A stretch of DNA of 64,000 nucleotides from Acetivibrio saccincola (GTDB lineage Bacteria > Bacillota > Clostridia > Acetivibrionales > Acetivibrionaceae): positions 2,418,001 to 2,482,000 of the forward strand of contig NZ_CP025197.1 in the NCBI RefSeq assembly GCF_002844395.1, in the 5' to 3' direction. Both the position numbers and the translations under genes were made by a program. This document shows positions 1 to 8,278 of this stretch, piece by piece; positions within the stretch are counted from its first letter, which is position 1; every line of letters starts with the position of its first letter. Below the pieces are notes generated by a model. It was not told the DNA's origin, searched no databases, and worked only from the letters and a program-made list of their open reading frames with translations.

Positions 1-104
1 CTGTCAGCAGTTGGCCTTGTCTCTTTTCCGCCAATAGTTTTTAATTTATGTCCCTTAGCACTTCCCGAAATTACCCTTAATATGACCCTTTCCTCCATTT
101 TCAT
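1..104 (-). CDS. rsmD: 16S rRNA (guanine-966-N2)-methyltransferase RsmD, N-terminal fragment
   Basis: Only the first ~34 codons are present; the gene runs off the left edge. The reading contains RVISGSAKG and then TRPTAD, the N-terminal signature of RsmD, which methylates G966 of 16S rRNA during 30S assembly. It starts 55 bp after recG on the same strand, and recG-rsmD is a common clostridial order. The start is uncertain. ATG at 104 and ATG at 98 are both possible, and a GGAGGAAAGG stretch lies inside the reading, so the true start could be slightly further in. Confidence 0.8.
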   Translation of the reverse strand, partial: MKMEERVILRVISGSAKGHKLKTIGGKETRPTAD

Positions 105-158
105 TTCTATAATGTTATTTTATACTATCATATATCATTGTCAACCATTATAAAACAT

Positions 159-2237
159 TTAATTTAAACTTAATATATTTATTTTATCCCCAAATTCATT
201 TATTATCTTCTTTTTTAATAAAAAATGTTCCTCCATTATAAAGTCCGGGTCTCTATTTATAAGCTCTAAAGCGGCTTCCTGAGCCTTTTTTAAAATATCC
301 ATATCACTGTATAAATTGGCTATTTTAAGCTGGGGAATACCATGCTGCCTGGTTCCAAAAAACTCACCAGGCCCCCGTATTTCCAAATCTTTTTGGGATA
401 TTACAAAGCCATCATTGTTTTCTTTTATTGCCTTCATTCTTTCCTTTGCAACTTTACCTTTTCCCTCATTATATAAAATACAATAGGACTGGTGCTCGCT
501 TCTTCCAACCCTGCCCCTTAATTGATGGAGCTGGGACAAACCAAACCTTTCAGAATTTTCAATAACCATTACCGCCGCATTAGGGACATTTACCCCAACT
601 TCAATAACAGTTGTGCTGACTAATATATCTATTTCTCCTTTTAAAAAACTCTCCATCACACTATCTTTTTGTTTTGGGCTGATTTTTCCATGGATGAGTC
701 CTACATTCAAGTCCTTAAAATCTTCTTTTTTAATTTTTTCAGCCAACTTTTCTGCTGATTTTAAATCCATTGAATCAGACTCTTCAATTAAAGGGCAAAC
801 GATGTAAGCTTGTCTTCCTTCTAAAACCTTTTTTCTTATAAAATTATTTACCCTGTCTCTCATACTGCTATTTACAACATAGGTTTCAACAGGTTTTCTC
901 CCCGGAGGCAGCTCATCAATAATAGATATATCCAAATCCCCGTACAAAATAAGTGCCAAAGTTCTTGGTATAGGTGTGGCTGTCATTACAATCATATCAG
1001 GGTTGTCCCCTTTATTTGAAAGCGTTGCCCTCTGTCTTACACCGAAACGGTGCTGTTCATCTGTTATAACAAGCCCTAACCTGGAGAATTTCACATTGTC
1101 CTGTATAATAGCATGGGTACCTACAACCACATCCGTCCTTCCCTCTTCAATATCCTTTAATATTTCTTCCCTTTCCCTTGTTCTTTGGCTTCCCACCAGT
1201 AAATCAACCTTTATTCCTTCTTTTAAAAATAAATGCTGTATAGTTTCAAAATGCTGTCTTGCCAAAATTTCCGTAGGCACCATCAATGCTCCCTGATACC
1301 CGTTTATCACTGCTTTATAAAGGGCAATGACGGCAACAATGGTTTTGCCTGAACCCACATCCCCCTGAACAAGCCTGTTCATCACTTTGTCACTTTCCAT
1401 ATCTCTTTCTATTTCATCAAACACTTTTCTTTGTGCATTTGTAAGATTAAAACCTATATTATTTATAAATTTTTCTATCTTTTCTCTGTACCCTTTAAAT
1501 TTAATAGCCTTTTTATCCTTGGCTAATGTGTTTTTTATAGATAAAAGGGCAAGCTGCAGCAAAAAAAGCTCTTCAAATACCAGTCGGTAGCGGGCTTTTA
1601 AAAAATCTTCATTGCTTTTTGGAAAATGGATATTAAAAATAGAATAATCTAAATCTAAAAGATTATATTTTCTTTTTACCCACTCCGGAAGAACTTCTTC
1701 AAGCTTCCCAAAAGCTTGCTCTAAAGCAGCTTTAATTGAAGACCGGATGATGTTCTGGGTCAGCCCTTTTGTAGATGGATAAACAGGCACAATCCCCATT
1801 AACTTATCTTTTTTATTCTCTTCTTCATAAATGGCATTTTGAATTTCAAGACCGGTATTTTTTTTTAAAACCGTCCCGTAGAAAATATATTTTTCGCCTG
1901 GTCTGAAGACATTCTTTATAAAATGCTGGTTGTACCAAACTGCCGTAATTTTCCCTGTATCATCTCCTATACTGACCTCATAAATACTAAGATTTTTTCT
2001 AATGTGCTTTTCTCTTACCTTTGAATCTATAATACCAATAAAAGTACACCTTTCTCCGTCTTCTAATTCGGCAATTTTTTTTACACAGCTTCTGTCTTCA
2101 TAATCCCTGGGAAAATAAAATATTAAATCCCCAACATTAAAAATACCCAGCTTATTAAAAAGCTTTGCACGTTTAGCCCCTATACCTTTAACAGAAGTTA
2201 TACACTTACTGAATATATCACCCAATATATCACTCAT
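159..2237 (-). CDS. recG: ATP-dependent DNA helicase RecG
   Basis: RecG is a superfamily 2 helicase that remodels stalled replication forks and branch-migrates Holliday junctions. At 692 aa it has the family's usual length. The N-terminal wedge/OB region starts with the helix-hairpin-helix-like CITSVKGIGAKRAKLF. The motor follows with Walker A GDVGSGKT, the DEQH box (DEQHRFG), motif III TATPIPRT, and the C-terminal motifs QLRGRVGR and GTRQHG. It is followed 55 bp later by rsmD and is divergent from rpmB. No strong Shine-Dalgarno is seen before the chosen ATG, only AAAGG about 12 nt upstream. Confidence 0.97.
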   Translation of the reverse strand: MSDILGDIFSKCITSVKGIGAKRAKLFNKLGIFNVGDLIFYFPRDYEDRSCVKKIAELEDGERCTFIGIIDSKVREKHIRKNLSIYEVSIGDDTGKITAVWYNQHFIKNVFRPGEKYIFYGTVLKKNTGLEIQNAIYEEENKKDKLMGIVPVYPSTKGLTQNIIRSSIKAALEQAFGKLEEVLPEWVKRKYNLLDLDYSIFNIHFPKSNEDFLKARYRLVFEELFLLQLALLSIKNTLAKDKKAIKFKGYREKIEKFINNIGFNLTNAQRKVFDEIERDMESDKVMNRLVQGDVGSGKTIVAVIALYKAVINGYQGALMVPTEILARQHFETIQHLFLKEGIKVDLLVGSQRTREREEILKDIEEGRTDVVVGTHAIIQDNVKFSRLGLVITDEQHRFGVRQRATLSNKGDNPDMIVMTATPIPRTLALILYGDLDISIIDELPPGRKPVETYVVNSSMRDRVNNFIRKKVLEGRQAYIVCPLIEESDSMDLKSAEKLAEKIKKEDFKDLNVGLIHGKISPKQKDSVMESFLKGEIDILVSTTVIEVGVNVPNAAVMVIENSERFGLSQLHQLRGRVGRSEHQSYCILYNEGKGKVAKERMKAIKENNDGFVISQKDLEIRGPGEFFGTRQHGIPQLKIANLYSDMDILKKAQEAALELINRDPDFIMEEHFLLKKKIINEFGDKINILSLN

Positions 2238-2417
2238 AACTTTTCACATACCTTTATTTTTAACTATAATTATAATATATCAGGTATTTAGTTGCAAAAC
2301 TTCAATTTAAATTTAAAGGATTTATAGGTTCTTCCTATTATAATTAATTTATACTACCAATGTTAAACTATATTCTTCTACTTTTCAATAAAATGAACCA
2401 GATTTTTTTAAAAAAGC

Positions 2418-2447
2418 TTGCGGTGAAACCAAAATATATGTTAAAAT
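2418..2447 (+). promoter_or_regulatory. Candidate sigma-A promoter of rpmB
   Basis: TTGCGG (2418-2423), an 18-nt spacer, then TAAAAT (2442-2447), about 70 bp before the rpmB start. Both hexamers are imperfect, so this is a plausible site only. Confidence 0.45.
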
Positions 2448-2514
2448 AGGTGTTGGTTTATTTTAATTCAGTGTATAAATATTTCTCCAGGATTAAAAGG
2501 AGGTGTAAATATAA

Positions 2515-2703
2515 ATGGCTAAATGCGATGTATGCGATAAAGGAAAACATTTTGGTTCAAAGGTGAGTCACTCAAACAGGAAGACTAACAGGGCTTGGAA
2601 ACCAAATATAAGAAAGGTAAAAGTTGTTGATAAGGGTACTTCAAAAACAATAAACATATGTGCAAAATGCTTGCGTTCAAATAAGGTTACAAGAGCTGTG
2701 TAG
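2515..2703 (+). CDS. rpmB: 50S ribosomal protein L28
   Basis: A 62-aa L28 protein of the large ribosomal subunit. The N-terminus MAKCDVCDKGKHFG and the following SHSNRKTNR are the family signature. Two CxxC pairs (residues 4/7 and a second pair, ICAKC, near the C-terminus) make it the zinc-binding (C+) form. A strong AAGGAGGTG lies 10 nt before the ATG. It stands alone on the plus strand, divergent from recG and convergent with spoVM, and a clear intrinsic terminator follows. Confidence 0.97.
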   Translation: MAKCDVCDKGKHFGSKVSHSNRKTNRAWKPNIRKVKVVDKGTSKTINICAKCLRSNKVTRAV

Positions 2704-2747
2704 TGCTTGTATTATAACCTGAAATCAACAAATATAATCTTTAATTT

Positions 2748-2784
2748 AAAAAAGTGTATCCTTTTTTAAGTGATACACTTTTTT
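2748..2784 (+). terminator. Intrinsic terminator after rpmB, probably bidirectional
   Basis: AAAAAAGTGTATC (2748-2760) pairs with GATACACTTTTTT (2772-2784) around a 10-11 nt loop. The A-tract/T-tract symmetry lets it act for rpmB (+) and for spoVM (-), which converge here. Confidence 0.9.
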
Positions 2785-2808
2785 AAGTTGTAATTTCTAA
2801 TAAATAAA

Positions 2809-2880
2809 TCAGTCCATTTTAAATACCCGCCTTATGATGTTACCAAGAAACTTTGGCATTTTTACAACTAATATTCTCAT
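2809..2880 (-). CDS. spoVM: Stage V sporulation protein SpoVM (23 aa)
   Basis: A 23-codon gene read from ATG at 2880 to TGA at 2809. The product begins MRILVVKMPKFLGNIIRR and ends VFKMD. SpoVM of Bacillus is a 26-aa amphipathic helix (MKFYTIKLPKFLGGIVR...) that recognises forespore membrane curvature and recruits SpoIVA for coat assembly. The central K-x-P-K-F-L-G core and the basic C-terminal half are shared. A strong TAGGAGGAG sits 6 nt before the ATG. spoVM beside rpmB is also the B. subtilis arrangement. The gene is easily missed because of its length. Confidence 0.9.
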   Translation of the reverse strand: MRILVVKMPKFLGNIIRRVFKMD

Positions 2881-2969
2881 ACACCACTCCTCCTAGTACA
2901 GGAATTTAAACCCATCACTACATAATATACAAAAAAGCTTTTTTTTGTGATTCTCCTGCACTAAGACAT

Positions 2970-4706
2970 TTATAATACTTCACTTTTTTCTCTGCAAGCT
3001 AATTTAACACAATTCCTGCCTGCCTCTTTTGCACGATATAATGCATCATCTGCCGTTTTTATAAGTTCTGATTCACTGGAGGCAAAATGCGGATAGCAAG
3101 ATATGCCAAAACTCACAGTAACAGATGCAGATACCAGTTCATCCCTGATGGTGGTTTTTTCAAGTTTTTCCCTAAGCTCTTCAACTGTTTCTGCAGCTGT
3201 TTCTATATCTGTTTTAGGAAACAGTATTATAAATTCCTCTCCCCCGAATCTTGCAAAAATTTCCCCGCTTCTCAAAGAGTTTTTAATAACAGCTGCAATA
3301 TGCTTTAAAACTTTATCTCCAAATAAATGCCCATAAGTATCATTGAATTTTTTAAAATGATCTATATCAAAAATTGCAAGAGAAAGTGAGTAATTGTTTT
3401 TTCTTGCAGCTTCAAACTCTTCTTCAAGCTTTTTCTGGAATGAAAGCCTGTTATATATTTTTGTTAAGTTGTCAAAAGTAGCTATCTCATTCATCCGTTC
3501 ATATAATGCAGCATTTTCCAATGCTATTCCCACTTGTTTCCCAATAAGATTCATAAGCCTTAAATTATTATTGTCAAATGCATTTGCTAATTTATGCTCA
3601 ATTAAAACAAGTCCCATCTTTTTAGTCTCTGTAGCATTCTGGGTTTTGTCAAATTTCTTTGGTGTTGTTATAAGGGGTATACAAATTAATGAATTGATAC
3701 CTCTGTTTTTAACAAAAGGATATTCTTCCGGGTCTACAAAATTTTCAATTACAGGCTTTCCGCTGTTTAATGAATCTAATAAAATTTTACAATTAATGTT
3801 ATCGTTTATAATCATAAGCTCCTTTTGGTCAATTATATTTGTGGTGTGAATTTTAAATATATTCTTGTTTTCATCATACATCAAAATGGTGGAGTACTTT
3901 ACTCCCATTACCCCTATAATTATGTCATTAACATTTTGCAAGAGTTTTTCTATATCAAAAATAGAATTTATAACTTCTGAAATCTGCTGTACAGTATATA
4001 ATTCTGCCAGGCTCTCTGTCAGCTTTCTGTTTGTATCTTCCATCTTTAAATTTGTATCCCTTAATTTCTCATTTTGATTTTTTATTTCTTTTTGTGCATC
4101 TTCCAGCTGCTTATATCTGTCGGTAAGCTCAGAAAGCAGCATTTTATTTTGCTGCTGGCTTTCATAATTATCTTCATGTATTTTCCCGCATAGTTCTGAA
4201 AATATAAAAAGTATAGCATGTAAGAAAACTATTGTTGAAAAGTAAAAATAAATGCCACCAATTCCAATTCCACCGCTAGAATATATTTTTAATCCTTGAA
4301 ATACAACTGCTGATATTAAAGAATATACCAGAAAATATCTTACCTTTCCCTTTCCCATTTCCAATGTTATTATGAGGACAGGGAATACAAGTAGTATATA
4401 CACCCACTGCTGAAAACCAAAAATAATAACTGAAGCTAAAATATACGAAATTTCCAGCAGCCTCAGTAAATTATACATAGGTCTGTTGTAAAACATATCT
4501 TTTTTTAAAAGATATATTTTGCATAAATTAAACATTAATATGGCAATTAAGAAAATAACAGTGCAAATAGAGCATATGCCGTTAAGGGTAATTATTTTTG
4601 CATTTACTAAAAAATTATCTCTAATTACCATTTGAATAAATGCAAGTAATATAAAAACCCATGTTAAATTAACATATACTCTTTCGTATTTATTGATTTT
4701 ATTCAT
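2970..4706 (-). CDS. Membrane diguanylate cyclase (multi-TM, coiled coil, GAF, GGDEF)
   Basis: Probably makes cyclic di-GMP from two GTP. The first ~180 residues hold about six hydrophobic segments. A coiled coil (QQNKMLLSEL through KLTESLAELY) and a GAF-type domain with ICIPLI follow. The GGDEF domain starts at FDNLTKIYNR and has the active-site variant GGEEF (ARFGGEEF). The inhibitory I-site five residues upstream reads RSGE instead of RxxD, so product inhibition may be weakened. The family is known to tolerate GGEEF. It stands alone and the signal sensed is unknown. AAGGATGTG precedes the ATG at 4706. Confidence 0.9.
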   Translation of the reverse strand: MNKINKYERVYVNLTWVFILLAFIQMVIRDNFLVNAKIITLNGICSICTVIFLIAILMFNLCKIYLLKKDMFYNRPMYNLLRLLEISYILASVIIFGFQQWVYILLVFPVLIITLEMGKGKVRYFLVYSLISAVVFQGLKIYSSGGIGIGGIYFYFSTIVFLHAILFIFSELCGKIHEDNYESQQQNKMLLSELTDRYKQLEDAQKEIKNQNEKLRDTNLKMEDTNRKLTESLAELYTVQQISEVINSIFDIEKLLQNVNDIIIGVMGVKYSTILMYDENKNIFKIHTTNIIDQKELMIINDNINCKILLDSLNSGKPVIENFVDPEEYPFVKNRGINSLICIPLITTPKKFDKTQNATETKKMGLVLIEHKLANAFDNNNLRLMNLIGKQVGIALENAALYERMNEIATFDNLTKIYNRLSFQKKLEEEFEAARKNNYSLSLAIFDIDHFKKFNDTYGHLFGDKVLKHIAAVIKNSLRSGEIFARFGGEEFIILFPKTDIETAAETVEELREKLEKTTIRDELVSASVTVSFGISCYPHFASSESELIKTADDALYRAKEAGRNCVKLACREKSEVL

Positions 4707-4763
4707 GAATACACATCCTTGTATAGTTGACTTTAATCCATTGCTTTTTAATAAGTATCTTAT

Positions 4764-5411
4764 TTATTGGATATTTTCTTTTTGACTTTGGCCAAAATTA
4801 CAATATTCTAAAATGTTACAGTTTTTGCAATCCGGCTTCCTTGCCTTGCACACACTGCGACCATGAAACACCAATTGATGTGAGAATTTTGTCCAGCTTT
4901 CTTTTGGAACAATTTTCATTAAATCAAATTCAATTTTCTCAGGATCAGTATTGCAGCTAAGACCTATCCTGTTGCTTAACCTCTTTGCATGAGTATCAAC
5001 AACAATACCCGGGATTGCAAATGCATTTCCTAAAACAACATTTGCAGTTTTCCGTCCTACTCCCGGAAGCTTTAATAAATCCTCTAAATTATCCGGTACT
5101 TCACCATTGTGCTTCTCAATTAAAATCCTGCAGGTTTCTTTAATGTTTTTTGCCTTATTTCTAAAAAAACCTGTGGACCTTATATCATTTTCCAGCTCTT
5201 TTAAATCTGCATTGGCAAAATCATGTGCATTTTTATATTTTTTGTATAGTTTTTCAGTTACAATATTTACTCTCTCATCTGTACACTGGGCTGCCAGCTG
5301 GGTAGATATAAGTAGCTGTAAAGGATTTTTATAGTCCAGGGTACATTTTGCATCTTCATAATCATTATCGAATATTTGCATTATTTTTTTTACTCTTTCT
5401 TTTTTCTCCAC
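4764..5411 (-). CDS. nth: Endonuclease III (DNA glycosylase/AP lyase)
   Basis: Removes oxidised pyrimidines and cleaves abasic sites in base-excision repair. At 215 aa it has the usual length. The helix-hairpin-helix LPGVGRKTANVV carries the catalytic lysine, VDTHAKRLSNRIGL carries the catalytic aspartate, and the C-terminus has the 4Fe-4S cysteine loop C-x6-C-x2-C-x5-C (CKARKPDC, then CNILEYC). The start is GTG at 5411, with AAGGAG about 9 nt upstream. Confidence 0.96.
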   Translation of the reverse strand: MEKKERVKKIMQIFDNDYEDAKCTLDYKNPLQLLISTQLAAQCTDERVNIVTEKLYKKYKNAHDFANADLKELENDIRSTGFFRNKAKNIKETCRILIEKHNGEVPDNLEDLLKLPGVGRKTANVVLGNAFAIPGIVVDTHAKRLSNRIGLSCNTDPEKIEFDLMKIVPKESWTKFSHQLVFHGRSVCKARKPDCKNCNILEYCNFGQSQKENIQ

Positions 5412-5506
5412 TATAATTTCTCCTTACGTATTTTACAAAAAACTTAATAAATATAATATCTGTTTTTGCCAATAAATACATTAAACAAAACTAAATAAAT
5501 TTAATT

Positions 5507-6973
5507 TTATTTATCTTTATTAATTATATTTTCATATAGTTTCAAATACTTTTTAGCAGATCTTTCCCATGAAAAATCCAGTTTCATGGCATTTGCTACC
5601 AGGGTATTCCACTTTTCTTTGTTTTCATTATAGAATTTTATACTTCTTTTAATTGTCCTTATCATTTCTTCTGCACAAAACTCTTTAAATGTAAAACCAT
5701 TGCCCTTTTCTTTATCCTTTTCAATATCAATTACCGTCTCCGCCAATCCCCCTGTTTCACTAACTATTGGAATTGTACCATATCTAAAACTTATCATCTG
5801 ACCCAAACCACAGGGTTCAAAGCGTGAGGGCATCAGGAATAAATCACTGCCGGCATAGATTTTATTTGCCAGGGTTTCATTAAAACCTATATTCACTGAC
5901 ATTTTTTCAGGGTATTTTTCCTGTAATTCTAAAAATGCCTTTTCATAGCGTTTTTCTCCTGAGCCAAGGAGTATAAATTGCAGTTCACTTTTCATCATTT
6001 CATCAATTACATCAATTATAAGGTCTAGTCCCTTTTGATGAACCAGCCTTGAAATTAAACCAATCAAAGGTACGTCTCTTTTTGGTAAGCCTACCTCTTT
6101 TTGCAGTGCATACTTATTATCCTTTTTATATTTTATAGTATTTTCATTATAATTTTTATAAATATATTCATCTGTTTCAGGATTAAAAACTTCATAATCT
6201 ATTCCATTTAGAATACCGAAAAGATCCTCTTTTCTGCTTCTCAATAGTCCTTCAAGTTTTTCTCCGTACTCAGGGGTCTGGATTTCTTTTGCATATACTT
6301 CACTTACAGTGTTTATAGCATCTGCATATACCAGCCCTGTTTTCATAAAACTAAACATACCGTAAAATTCAGTTTTTTCCGGTACAAACAGCTCATCCGT
6401 CATGCCAAACAGGGTTAAGGTTTTCCTAGAAAAATCACCCCTGTACTGAAGGTTATGAATTGTAAATAATGTCTTTATATCCTTGTAAAATTCGTCTTTT
6501 TTATATTTTTCATTTAAAAGCATACATATAGGTCCTGTATGCCAGTCATTACAGTGTATTATATCAGGTTTGAAACCAATTTCAGGCAGCATTTCCAAAA
6601 CAGCTTTGCAAAAAAAGGCAAAGCGCTCTTCATCATCATAATAGCTATATATATTCTGCCTATTAAAGTAGTGATAATTATCTATAAAATAAACAGGAAT
6701 AGTTTTATTTTTGCCGCCGTTTTTAAAACTGATTTTCCCCTCTTTTATAATACAAGTCTCAAGCCTTGGTCCAATCTCAACGGGAAAATCCTTAATGTAT
6801 TTCATACCTGATTCTATATTTTTATAACGGGGCATAGCCACCCTTATATCACATCCCGCCAAAGCCAAAGACTTAGGCAAAGAACCTGCTACATCTGCCA
6901 ATCCCCCTACCTTTGCAAAAGGAAAAACTTCAGCTGAAACAAATAATATTTTTTTCTTTCTTCTCCGGCTCAT
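5507..6973 (-). CDS. glgA: Glycogen (starch) synthase, GT5
   Basis: Adds glucose from ADP-glucose to alpha-1,4-glucan chains. At 488 aa it has the usual length for bacterial GlgA. The N-terminal ADP-glucose loop is KVGGLADVAGSLPKSL, the middle has HCNDWHTGP, and the C-terminal Rossmann half has SRLVHQKGLDLI and the EPCGLGQM acidic motif. AATGGAGGTAAATA precedes the ATG. No other glycogen genes are adjacent, so the locus is split from glgC/glgP here. Confidence 0.95.
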   Translation of the reverse strand: MSRRRKKKILFVSAEVFPFAKVGGLADVAGSLPKSLALAGCDIRVAMPRYKNIESGMKYIKDFPVEIGPRLETCIIKEGKISFKNGGKNKTIPVYFIDNYHYFNRQNIYSYYDDEERFAFFCKAVLEMLPEIGFKPDIIHCNDWHTGPICMLLNEKYKKDEFYKDIKTLFTIHNLQYRGDFSRKTLTLFGMTDELFVPEKTEFYGMFSFMKTGLVYADAINTVSEVYAKEIQTPEYGEKLEGLLRSRKEDLFGILNGIDYEVFNPETDEYIYKNYNENTIKYKKDNKYALQKEVGLPKRDVPLIGLISRLVHQKGLDLIIDVIDEMMKSELQFILLGSGEKRYEKAFLELQEKYPEKMSVNIGFNETLANKIYAGSDLFLMPSRFEPCGLGQMISFRYGTIPIVSETGGLAETVIDIEKDKEKGNGFTFKEFCAEEMIRTIKRSIKFYNENKEKWNTLVANAMKLDFSWERSAKKYLKLYENIINKDK

Positions 6974-7134
6974 TATTTACCTCCATTATGTCATTCTTAA
7001 ACGGACACTTTACTTATTTTAATAATCCCCTCCAAAAATAATGTCCTTAATTTAAACATATGTTACTATTCAAATAAATTATCATAATTTAAATGCACTT
7101 TCAATACCTTTTCTCCATTGTTTCCGCTATTGTT

Positions 7135-8049
7135 TCAATGTTTTTTTACGATATTATCATATACGGTATTGTCATATTGTATTTTTTTCTCACCATCCAT
7201 CAAAAATAAAAACATATCCACTATATCAGGATCAAATTGGGTTCCCTTGCACCTTTCTAATTCCGCCATTGCATCTTCTACTTTCATCCCTTTTCTGTAA
7301 GGTCTGTCACTTGTCATTGCATCAAAAGCATCTGCTACACACATTATTCTTCCAAAAATACATATTTCCTCGCCTTTTAACCCATTTGGATACCCTTTTC
7401 CATCATACCTCTCATGATGCTGTAATATCCCGTTTAAAGCTTTACTTAAAAATTTAACGTCTTTTAGAATATTATATGCAATTTCCGGATGTTTCTTTAT
7501 TTCTTCAAACTCCTCCTTAGTCAAACTTCCGTTTTTATTTAAAATATTAGTTGGCACCCCTATTTTTCCTATATCATGAAGTATCGCCGCATATCTTAAA
7601 TCTTCTATCTCTTCATTACCCAATCCTAGTACCCTGGCAACTTCGCAGGATATTTCCATAACTCTCTGACAGTGTCCCCTGGTGTACGCATCCATTGCCT
7701 CAATGGAATTTGCCAGTGACATCACCGTCTGGAGGTATCCATACTGCATTTCATTAAAAAGTTTTTTAAGTTCCTCGTTTTTTTGATTAAGTTCTTTTTT
7801 CGTCTGGTCTAATTCTTTAATGTAGGCAGTTAAAGCATTATCCTTAACTTCATATATTATATTGGGGCTTTTTATATACTTATTATTGCTTGGTTTAACA
7901 GATAATAGTGTAAAAATTCCGGTGGCTAAAACAGCAAAGGCTATGGCAATGTATGCAAAGTCTGAAGTTTTTATAAATTTTACTAATGCATAAACTAAAA
8001 CTAAGCCCGTCAGGACATAATTTATATATTCTATAAATCTTTTTTTCAT
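7135..8049 (-). CDS. Membrane HD-GYP protein, probable cyclic-di-GMP phosphodiesterase
   Basis: A 304-aa protein with two N-terminal membrane segments (residues ~10-50), a short coiled coil (ELDQTKKELNQKNEELKK) and an HD-GYP domain. The metal-binding signature is complete: HDIGKIGVP for the HD pair and HHERYDGKGYP for the GYP motif. Family members hydrolyse cyclic di-GMP to GMP. It lies 2.4 kb from the GGDEF protein on the same strand, so a synthase and a hydrolase for the same messenger occur together, though not in one operon. GGGAGGCAATTC precedes the ATG. Confidence 0.92.
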   Translation of the reverse strand: MKKRFIEYINYVLTGLVLVYALVKFIKTSDFAYIAIAFAVLATGIFTLLSVKPSNNKYIKSPNIIYEVKDNALTAYIKELDQTKKELNQKNEELKKLFNEMQYGYLQTVMSLANSIEAMDAYTRGHCQRVMEISCEVARVLGLGNEEIEDLRYAAILHDIGKIGVPTNILNKNGSLTKEEFEEIKKHPEIAYNILKDVKFLSKALNGILQHHERYDGKGYPNGLKGEEICIFGRIMCVADAFDAMTSDRPYRKGMKVEDAMAELERCKGTQFDPDIVDMFLFLMDGEKKIQYDNTVYDNIVKKH

Positions 8050-8178
8050 GAATTGCCTCCCAATAAAAGATAATAATACCAGATATGAATTGCAAGATGT
8101 AACATTTAATGTGATAATTTGATTGTCAATATATATATTCTATATAATTTCTCAAAATCCTTCATAATAAATTGTTTC

Positions 8179-8213
8179 AAAAAAAACCCCTTCCTTAGGT
8201 AAAAAGAAGGGGC
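8179..8213 (-). terminator. Intrinsic terminator of the regulator/kinase/protease operon
   Basis: Read on the minus strand, CCCCTTC pairs with GAAGGGG around an ~12-nt loop and is followed by a run of seven T. It lies about 65 bp after the HtrA stop codon. Confidence 0.88.
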
Positions 8214-8278
8214 AATTTTATAAAGCAGAATATGTGCTAAAAAGGCTTAAATATTTAGTTTTCCATTTTAAAAAGAGA

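Noticed and set aside
2931-2948. Hairpin AAAAAAGCTTTTTTT as terminator of the GGDEF gene
   Set aside because: The stem is only A/T pairs plus a GC centre with no loop; too weak to call.
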